From: an uncultured Planctomycetaceae bacterium
GTDB lineage: Bacteria > Planctomycetota > Planctomycetia > Pirellulales > Pirellulaceae
Assembly (NCBI GenBank): GCA_937967665.1
Contig: CALBSZ010000155.1
Coordinates: forward strand, 1 to 11,329
Length of the DNA stretch: 11,329 nt
Direction of reading: 5' to 3'
Under the pieces are notes generated by a model. That model did no database searches, was not told the DNA's origin, and worked only from the letters and a program-made list of their open reading frames with translations. Of this stretch, positions 5,421 through 11,329 are shown piece after piece (position 1 is the stretch's first letter; each line of letters begins with the position of its first letter). The translations under genes and the position numbers were made by a program.

Positions 5421-8000
5421 ATGACGATGGCTTTATCTCTCTGTATTCGCATTGGTGCTTGTTTGGCGTGCCTGTTACTGGCCGTTGTGCCGAGCCGCGC
5501 GGAAGACGGTTCCAGTCGCCAATTGTTTTTGAAGCGATTCTGCGTCGAATGCCACGCTGATGGTGCTCAGGAAGGTGATTTCAATATCGAGCCACTATTC
5601 GCTCAGCACGATGCGGTTGCTGGCTCCAAACACTTGATGTTGTACGAACGAGTCTTCCATCAGCTTTCCAAGGGCAAGATGCCACCCGAGAAGGCGGAGC
5701 AACCGTCAGCTGTGGAGCGAAAACGCATCGTCGATGGATTGGGGAAGGTGCTTTCAAAACATGTGGACTCTGCGGGAAGTCGAGACGCAAGGCCGTTTCG
5801 CAGGCGGCTGAATCGTTACGAGTATCAAAACACTCTGTGCGATGTACTCGGCCTGTCGCGTGAAGTGTTCGGGTTTCGGCCCTTCTACGACACCTTGCCG
5901 GAAGACACGGCAACCGATGGTTTTGATACGGTCGGCGACGGACTTGCTGTATCGGAGTTACATCTTGAGTTGTTCCTGAGGTTGGCCGAACGGCATTTGA
6001 ACCTGGCGATGGATTGGGGCCGTCCAACGCGACATTGGCGCTGGGACTATGCCGAGCCTGGCACGGAGACCGAGAGAGCGCTTAAGTCCAAACAGAAGTC
6101 GGGTGATCGGTTGAGGAGCGAAGGAGAAGAGCCGTCCGGAATAGTTTTTTTCGATCTGCATGGCGGACTTGACAACGGAGCGTTTGATCAAGACTTTCGC
6201 GCGGAGCGAATGCGGCCCGATCGCTCGCTTTTGAACAGCAAGAAACGACTCGGCTTTCCGATCTTTGATGATGGCGTCGCTGTCACGTTCGACGAGTTTC
6301 AAGTTGGCGAGTTCTACGTCACGCAACCGGGCATTTACAAATATCGCATTCGCTGTCGTGCGGCGGTGGATGAAGTTGGGCTGGAAAACCCAGTCTCGAT
6401 GCAAGTCTATGTCCAAGCAGACAAGAACAACGGTGAACTGGCAAGGACCGTGCAGCTCCCATCTAACCAGTGGAAAACGCATGAACTGACCTTGTTCCGG
6501 GAACTGAAGGAAGTGCGTGTCGGTGACAACTCGTCGCTCAATGTTCGCCTGCGGTTTCACACGGAACACCGCTACCGAGGGCCACGGCCGGGACAGCAAA
6601 AAGGCGAGCCACCGCCGGACCTCCCGACGCTGCGAGACTTCTATCATCACTTAGTCGAAATCGACTACATCGAGGTGGAAGGGCCGTTGCCGACGGTTCA
6701 GGAAGAGCGGCTTCGCATATCGGGGATTCTTCCCCTCGATCAGGACGAACTGACCGTGGTCCGGCAGGTGCTGACCCGCTTTCTGCCTCGCGCGTTTCGC
6801 AAGGAGGTTGCTGACGAGAAGATCGAACACTACGTGGAGCGTTTTCAGGCCGAGCGTGCTCGAAAAGCTCCGTTCGGTGAGGCATTGCAGGCGACACTCA
6901 TGGCTGCCCTGATCTCTCCCGATTTTCTTTTCGTGGACAACAGCCCCGCGGCTGCCCGACCGGGCGAAATATTGTCGCCTCACGCGTTGGCCTCACGGTT
7001 GTCGTATTTCCTGTGGAGCAGTTGCCCGGATGAGGAACTGCTGCAATTGGCCACGTCCGGCGATTTGAACAAACCAGACGAACTACGCCGGCAAGTCCGC
7101 CGGATGATACAAGACCGCAAGTCACGGGCCTTCGCGGAGAATTTCGCCTCACAATGGCTGCATCTGCGCGAAATCGACGCAATGGATCCTGATCCAGACC
7201 TCTACAAATACGACAAGCGCCTGGAAGACGCGATGCGCGGCGAAACCCTCACGTTTTTTAACGAAGTTCTACGGAACGATTTCAGCATCCTCAATTTCAT
7301 TGACTCCGACTGGTCGATGTTGAACGAGCGGATTGCGGATCACTACGGAATCGACGATGTGCGCGGCGAGCATTTCCGCCGCGTCAAGTTTGAGCCGGAA
7401 CATCATCGTGGGGGCGTTTTAGGCCACGCCAGCATTCTGAAGATTACGTCGAACAGCACGCGCACATCGCCCGTCGCTCGTGGTGTTTTCATTCTGGAAA
7501 ACATTCTTGGCGACCCGCCTTTGCCGCCGCCCGACAATGCCGGCGAATTGGCAAATAAGGTTCCAGGATTGGACGAAGTGACGCTTCGGCGACAGCTTGA
7601 AATCCATCGAGACGTGGCCTCTTGCGCGCGATGTCACAACAAGATCGACCCGATCGGATTTGCATTGGAGCACTACAACGCCATCGGCGTGTGGCGCGAG
7701 CACGAGGCTGACGGACTTAAGAAACGCCGGCCCAGTGCCAAGATCGACGCCACGGCGACGCTGCCGGACGGACGCGAAATCAACGGTCCCGATGAATTGC
7801 GGCTAGCACTTATGGAACAACCTGATGCCTTCACCAACTGCTTTGTCGAGAAACTTATGGTTTACGCACTCGGTCGTTCGCTGCGGTTTCAAGATCACGC
7901 CGAGATTGCGAGGCTTTGTGAAGTGCTGAAAGAGAACGATTACCGAATGGGATTGCTGATCGAAGAATTGATTACCAGCAATGCTTTTCGGAGATACTAA
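5421..8000 (+). CDS. PSCyt1-PSD3-PSD5-PSD4-PSCyt3-PSD2 multidomain cytochrome (DUF1587/1595/1592/1588/1585)
   Basis: An 859-aa exported planctomycete protein with two predicted c-type haem sites; function unknown, perhaps electron transfer coupled to its exported neighbour. A Sec leader spans about 1-27 (hydrophobic CLACLLLAVVP, then SRA-ED). PSCyt1-like haem domain about 34-115: CVECH at 41-45, likely axial Met 87 (KGKMPP). PSD3/DUF1587 about 127-191 (RRLNRYEYQNTLCDVLGL). A beta-rich, carbohydrate-binding-like segment about 285-422 (FYVTQPGIYKYRIRC). PSD5/DUF1595 about 445-505 (RFLPRAFRKEVADEKI). PSD4/DUF1592 about 518-645 (ASRLSYFLWSS, FASQWLHLREID, SMLNERIADHYGI). PSCyt3/DUF1588 about 662-760, with TSPVARGVFILENILG and CARCH at 735-739. 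PSD2/DUF1585 about 775-858. Domain order and length are typical of the family. There is no clear ribosome site at ATG 5421 (an ATG at 5427 is the alternative), so translation may rely on coupling. The gene is followed 24 bases later by a DUF1552 gene, its usual partner. Confidence 0.95.
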   Translation: MTMALSLCIRIGACLACLLLAVVPSRAEDGSSRQLFLKRFCVECHADGAQEGDFNIEPLFAQHDAVAGSKHLMLYERVFHQLSKGKMPPEKAEQPSAVERKRIVDGLGKVLSKHVDSAGSRDARPFRRRLNRYEYQNTLCDVLGLSREVFGFRPFYDTLPEDTATDGFDTVGDGLAVSELHLELFLRLAERHLNLAMDWGRPTRHWRWDYAEPGTETERALKSKQKSGDRLRSEGEEPSGIVFFDLHGGLDNGAFDQDFRAERMRPDRSLLNSKKRLGFPIFDDGVAVTFDEFQVGEFYVTQPGIYKYRIRCRAAVDEVGLENPVSMQVYVQADKNNGELARTVQLPSNQWKTHELTLFRELKEVRVGDNSSLNVRLRFHTEHRYRGPRPGQQKGEPPPDLPTLRDFYHHLVEIDYIEVEGPLPTVQEERLRISGILPLDQDELTVVRQVLTRFLPRAFRKEVADEKIEHYVERFQAERARKAPFGEALQATLMAALISPDFLFVDNSPAAARPGEILSPHALASRLSYFLWSSCPDEELLQLATSGDLNKPDELRRQVRRMIQDRKSRAFAENFASQWLHLREIDAMDPDPDLYKYDKRLEDAMRGETLTFFNEVLRNDFSILNFIDSDWSMLNERIADHYGIDDVRGEHFRRVKFEPEHHRGGVLGHASILKITSNSTRTSPVARGVFILENILGDPPLPPPDNAGELANKVPGLDEVTLRRQLEIHRDVASCARCHNKIDPIGFALEHYNAIGVWREHEADGLKKRRPSAKIDATATLPDGREINGPDELRLALMEQPDAFTNCFVEKLMVYALGRSLRFQDHAEIARLCEVLKENDYRMGLLIEELITSNAFRRY

Positions 8001-8007
8001 GCCTACG

Positions 8008-8013
8008 AAAGGA
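8008..8013 (+). promoter_or_regulatory. Possible Shine-Dalgarno site of the DUF1552 gene
   Basis: AAAGGA lies 11 bases before ATG 8025, slightly farther than ideal. A weaker GAGA sits 2 bases before the ATG. No other purine-rich candidate occurs in this 24-base gap. Confidence 0.4.
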
Positions 8014-8024
8014 TAAACGAGAAC

Positions 8025-9278
8025 ATGCACAAGCCACTTTCACGACGACAGATGCTCACGGGCGGTTGCGCTGCACTCAGTTTGCCATTCTTGGATGCGA
8101 TGTTGCCACGTCCCGTGATGGCGAGCGAACGTGCAACGAAACCTCGGATGCTATTCGTCTATTTCGCGACGGGCGTGTGCAACGAGCAGTGGTATCCGCA
8201 GCAAACGGGAAAGGATTTCACCTTCTCACCGACGCTCAAGGCTCTTGAACCACATCGGGACGACGTAACGGTTCTTTCCGGCCTTCGTCACGAGTTCGAC
8301 TTCAATGGTCACTCGGCCGCTGATACCTGGCTCACGGCCGATAATCCCGCGGGCAACAACTCCATTTCAGTGGATCAGTTGGCGGTGCCGCATCTGGGTA
8401 ATGACGTGCGCTTCCCATCTCTGCAATTGAGCGTTAACAGCGGCACGGGCAAAAAGCGGCTAACGCACACGCTGTCATTCAATCAAAAGGGAACGCCGAT
8501 TCCAGCACAATCTGATCCCCGCAACATCTTCAATCGGCTGTTTGTTGCTCCCGACGCCAAGTCACTCGCCGAAGCCGAACGTCGCTTGCTCAGTCGCAAA
8601 AGCATTCTCGACGACATGCGCCAGCAGGTTTCCGCCATCCAACGTAGCCTTGGCGATTCCGATTCAAAGCGACTCACCGAGTACCTGGAGAGCATTCGCG
8701 AAGTTGAACAAGCCATCACCCGCGAGGAAGCCTGGCTTCGCAAACCCAAGCCCGAGGCCGACGCCGCGATTCTTGAAAGCGGCGGACATCGAATCGCAAC
8801 GAAGTACAACTTGATTCAATTAGCGTTGCAGTCGAATTCGACGCGCATCATCTCTTACCTATCGTCGCGAGAGATAACCCGCGCCCACGGCGATTCGCAC
8901 CATGGCGGTCAACCCGAAAAACTGGCTCGGCTGGCGGAATCGGATCGCCAGCAAGTGGAACTGTTTTCAACGTTGCTTACCAAGCTGAAAGACACGCCGG
9001 ACGTCGATGGCAACCTGCTCGATAACACGATGATCGTGTTCGGCAGCGGAATGAACAACGGCGACGGTTTCAAGAACGGGACCGGATCGCACGGCGTGAG
9101 GAAGATCCCGCTGATCTTTGCCGGCGGTCGCAACTTCGGCATCAAAAACGGCCAGCACTTGATGTTTCCTGACGACAAGACAACTTTCGGCCAGGTGTTC
9201 GTTACCATGCTGGAGCGTGCTGGATTGCCGGATGCGAAGTTCAAGCAATATGAAACTGGACTGTCTGGGCTTTCGTGA
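8025..9278 (+). CDS. DUF1552 (HXXSHH) family Tat-exported protein
   Basis: A 417-aa member of DUF1552, a family named for its HXXSHH motif. It is thought to be exported and may bind metal; no reaction is known. Residues 5-33 form a Tat-type leader (LSRRQMLTGG, then CAALSLPFLDAML, cleavage perhaps after PVMA). Landmarks are RMLFVYFATGVCNEQWYP (41-58), VTVLSGLRHEFDFNGHSAADTWLT (about 81-104), SVDQLA (115-120), a helical segment about 178-240, and HGDSHH at 288-293, a perfect match to HxxSHH. Near the C terminus come LLDNTMIVFGSGMNNGD (331-347) and GSHGVRKIPLIFAGG (354-368). Length is normal for the family. It directly follows a DUF1592-type multidomain cytochrome gene, the usual genomic pairing. 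The frame is intact and the start is the first ATG after the upstream stop. Confidence 0.95.
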   Translation: MHKPLSRRQMLTGGCAALSLPFLDAMLPRPVMASERATKPRMLFVYFATGVCNEQWYPQQTGKDFTFSPTLKALEPHRDDVTVLSGLRHEFDFNGHSAADTWLTADNPAGNNSISVDQLAVPHLGNDVRFPSLQLSVNSGTGKKRLTHTLSFNQKGTPIPAQSDPRNIFNRLFVAPDAKSLAEAERRLLSRKSILDDMRQQVSAIQRSLGDSDSKRLTEYLESIREVEQAITREEAWLRKPKPEADAAILESGGHRIATKYNLIQLALQSNSTRIISYLSSREITRAHGDSHHGGQPEKLARLAESDRQQVELFSTLLTKLKDTPDVDGNLLDNTMIVFGSGMNNGDGFKNGTGSHGVRKIPLIFAGGRNFGIKNGQHLMFPDDKTTFGQVFVTMLERAGLPDAKFKQYETGLSGLS

Positions 9279-9333
9279 TTTCCAACCAATTTATTGTTCA
9301 ATCGTGGCCTTCGGCCAGTTGGAAAAACTGAAC

Positions 9334-11329
9334 GTGACAAATCAGATTGAAAACTCGTTTAACGTCAAGCCGAAGGCGGCTGCGTACGCGCATATTCGCC
9401 GACGCCTTCGGCTTGCCGTTAAACGAGGATTGTGTTTTGTGATCTGGTGCTTCGCTGGTGTTTCGTTGGCTCAAGAGCGAACTCCCACACTGAGCGACGC
9501 CGAGGCTCAGCTTCATCTGAAGCAACTTTGCATCAAATGTCACAATGCGAAGAATTCAGAGGGCAAGATGCGACTCGACCTGCCGCTGACAAGAATCGAC
9601 GAGGAGTCGTGGCAGAAGATTGTGCAAGTGCTGCATCATGTCGATATGCCGCCAAAGGACGAGCAGCAGCCGAGCAAGGAAGTCCGTTCGCAGCTTGAAG
9701 CATGGGCGCAGAAGCATCTCAACGCGCACATTCTGAAGCGGGCGGGCGACCCTGGTGCGGTTGCCTGGCGGCGACTGACGGCGATTGAGCTGGATAACAT
9801 GGTCCGTGACCTGACCGGTCACGCGATGGATGCCAGTCGCCACTTTCCGGCCGAGAACTTTGGCGGCGAGGGTTTTTCCAACATCGGCAATGTGCAGAAC
9901 GCGCTGAGCGGGCCGGTGCTCGACAAGTACCTGGCGATGGCCGAAGAGGTGGCGCGGCATGCTCGCTTCGATCAACCGGGCAAACTCGTCTTCGATCCGC
10001 CGGGAGCGATTCAAGCGCCCGAAGTCCGGCGTGACAAGGCGCTAGCGGATTTGAAACTGATGGCACGGCAAGCGTGCGGCGAATTGTATCTTGATCCGGG
10101 GAAGTTGATTGGCGGCGAGGGAGACGAGCGTAGTCTCGATGGTGCTTTCAAGAATGGGGCCAAGGAGTGGAAGGGACCTGCCCGGTATCTCGAATGTCTT
10201 TGGCTGGCTCAAGCGGCGAGAAATCCTTCGGCCGCGTTTGCGGAGATTGCCAAGAAACAAGACGTGAATGTCAGCTACCTGCGCTATCTCTCGCAGCTTC
10301 GCGAAAGCTGTCTCCCCGGCAATTTGGAAGCAGCGTTATGGGTCGAGCCACTGAACCAGTTGCCAAAACCCCACTCGGTCAATCAGGCGATTCCTGGCGA
10401 CGTGCGCGTCGCCTGCGAGGGAATCGCCAATTCTGTTTGGAGTTGTATGCGGCAGGCAACGGCGAACGGGCTGACGCAAACACCTTCAGATCCTTATCGC
10501 AATGTTGGTTCCGGCCAAGTCCACATCCGATTGACCAGAAGAATGCAGGAGAGACGGGACAATAAGAACGTGAATGTCATGGTCGCGCCGGAGCGGTTGA
10601 CGATCGTTGTCGATCACGTTCTTGGAGACGATGCCGCGACAACCGTCTACCTCGGTTTGCCCACGCTGCACTTTAAGGAGCCAGATCGCGACATCTTCGA
10701 GAACATCAACGGAAAGCGGGTTAAAAAGGGGCGCCAGCGAGGTAAGACCCACGCAGTGACGCTGGACAAAAACGCGCTCATCGCGATGCCGGCTGGAGCC
10801 CGCTGGTCAGATCATACGTTTGCCAAAGATCAAACAGTTCCGGCACTGGTGTTGACGAAGCCCGGCAAGCTGGTGTTTGACATTGCCAAAGTGTCAAAAC
10901 AACTGAATCCCAACGGCGGCAATCTGCATGCATTGATGTCCGTCGATCGAACGGCAGAAGGCGGCCCGCTACAGATTCGCCATTCCGGCAACGGTGATGT
11001 GGATGACGCGGCGCTGCGTTGGCTCACAGCAGATGGGAACATCGCCCGTTGGCTTATTGCCGACAAGAAGCAAGAAGAGAAGTTCGTTGCCCAGTGGCGC
11101 ACGATGTTCCAGCGCTGGTTCCCTCCGCATCCCGTGACAATTGCACCGTTTGACGGCAGTCGTGGCACCTACGGGCTGCCCGATGAAGTTCAGTTTTTCC
11201 GTGACGATGCCCGGTTAAAGTCGCAATTGCTGGACATCGCCGGCCGACAACGCATGGACGACCTGTGGGCCAACCTTTACATGCTCAGCGGTGAACCACG
11301 GCAGCGATTGGCTATCTTCACAGGCAAGT
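9334..11329 (+). CDS. PSCyt1-PSD3 (DUF1587) exported cytochrome-like protein, 3' end outside the window; start uncertain
   Basis: The frame is open from base 9163 to the right edge (11329) with no stop, so the gene is truncated by the window. Counting from GTG 9334, a leader-like core (LCFVIWCFAGVSLAQE) lies at 33-48. A PSCyt1-like haem domain covers about 54-130, with CIKCH at 66-70 and a likely axial Met at 105 (VDMPPKDE). DUF1587/PSD3 covers about 145-208 (WRRLTAIELDNMVRDLTG, then LDKYLAMAEEVA). The remaining 450 or so residues show none of the PSD5/PSD4 signatures that follow PSD3 in gene 4, and I do not recognise them. The start is uncertain: ATG 9250 would overlap gene 5 by 29 bases, GTG 9304 and GTG 9334 are alternatives, and TTG 9430 would exclude the inverted repeat. 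No strong ribosome site marks any of them; GTG 9334 was chosen as closest to the leader while keeping basic residues before it. Confidence 0.8.
   Translation, partial: MTNQIENSFNVKPKAAAYAHIRRRLRLAVKRGLCFVIWCFAGVSLAQERTPTLSDAEAQLHLKQLCIKCHNAKNSEGKMRLDLPLTRIDEESWQKIVQVLHHVDMPPKDEQQPSKEVRSQLEAWAQKHLNAHILKRAGDPGAVAWRRLTAIELDNMVRDLTGHAMDASRHFPAENFGGEGFSNIGNVQNALSGPVLDKYLAMAEEVARHARFDQPGKLVFDPPGAIQAPEVRRDKALADLKLMARQACGELYLDPGKLIGGEGDERSLDGAFKNGAKEWKGPARYLECLWLAQAARNPSAAFAEIAKKQDVNVSYLRYLSQLRESCLPGNLEAALWVEPLNQLPKPHSVNQAIPGDVRVACEGIANSVWSCMRQATANGLTQTPSDPYRNVGSGQVHIRLTRRMQERRDNKNVNVMVAPERLTIVVDHVLGDDAATTVYLGLPTLHFKEPDRDIFENINGKRVKKGRQRGKTHAVTLDKNALIAMPAGARWSDHTFAKDQTVPALVLTKPGKLVFDIAKVSKQLNPNGGNLHALMSVDRTAEGGPLQIRHSGNGDVDDAALRWLTADGNIARWLIADKKQEEKFVAQWRTMFQRWFPPHPVTIAPFDGSRGTYGLPDEVQFFRDDARLKSQLLDIAGRQRMDDLWANLYMLSGEPRQRLAIFTGK
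9354..9427. repeat. Inverted repeat family B at the leader of gene 6
   Basis: Two 25-bp arms (9354-9378 and 9403-9427) are complementary except at one position and flank a 24-base spacer. The left arm starts CTCGTTTAACG and continues with CAAGCCGAAGGCG after the mismatch. The arms share no sequence with family A. It is open in the frame of gene 6, where it contributes a basic stretch including RRRLRLAVKR just before the leader core. There is no T-run after it, so it is not an ordinary terminator. A small separate hairpin, TGGCC TTC GGCCA, lies upstream at 9305-9317. Confidence 0.88.

Noticed and set aside
5958..6650. Open frame on the - strand (230 codons)
   Set aside because: It is antisense to gene 4, has no family signature, and mirrors the codon bias of the real gene.
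8025..8072. Lipoprotein signal in the DUF1552 protein (LTGGC)
   Set aside because: The leucine is at -4 rather than -3 from the Cys and the RR motif with a later hydrophobic core fits a Tat leader better.
9354..9427. Rho-independent terminator between genes 5 and 6
   Set aside because: The 24-base spacer and the lack of a T-run do not fit, and the element is open in the frame of gene 6. A role in termination is not excluded but not supported.

Overview
The window looks like a chromosomal stretch from a planctomycete, perhaps of the Pirellulaceae type. The basis is the near-exclusive presence of protein families largely characteristic of that phylum: DUF1501, DUF1552 (HXXSHH), PSCyt1/2/3 and PSD1-5. 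Base composition is moderately GC-rich, and all genes lie on the + strand with almost no space between them. The lineage is inferred from gene content recalled from family knowledge, not from any search.

Layout: (1) a DUF1501 protein (2-1360, 5' end probably outside the window); (2) a PSCyt1-PSCyt2(DUF1549)-PSD1(DUF1553) cytochrome-like protein (1357-3885), joined to gene 1 by an ATGA overlap; (3) a second, more canonical DUF1501 protein (3989-5407); (4) a PSCyt1-PSD3-PSD5-PSD4-PSCyt3-PSD2 multidomain cytochrome (5421-8000); (5) a DUF1552 protein with an intact HxxSHH motif (8025-9278); (6) the first two thirds or so of another PSCyt1-PSD3 protein (about 9334 to beyond 11329). The longest gap is 103 bases, so the six genes probably form one operon or part of one. 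Genes 1, 3 and 5 carry twin-arginine (Tat) signal sequences. Genes 2, 4 and 6 carry Sec-type leaders followed by CxxCH haem-binding motifs. The picture is of paired exported modules: a Tat-exported alkaline-phosphatase/sulfatase-like or HXXSHH protein beside a Sec-exported c-type cytochrome-like partner. The substrate and chemistry cannot be read from the sequence.

The feature the genes do not explain is a set of palindromic repeats. Three copies of one family (A) occur at 1378-1433, 3247-3302 and 3895-3976. Two are inside gene 2 in the same reading frame, where they add a peptide of the form RALLPV...TG(K/R)SAR to the leader and to the middle of the PSD1 domain. The third fills the gap before gene 3 and carries a 27-bp internal tandem duplication. 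Each arm is itself a small hairpin, and base changes between copies keep pairing both at the element ends and within a hairpin. A second, unrelated inverted repeat (B, 9354-9427, 25-bp arms) lies in frame at the leader of gene 6. Two different repeat families are therefore translated just before the hydrophobic core of signal peptides in cytochrome genes of the same cluster.
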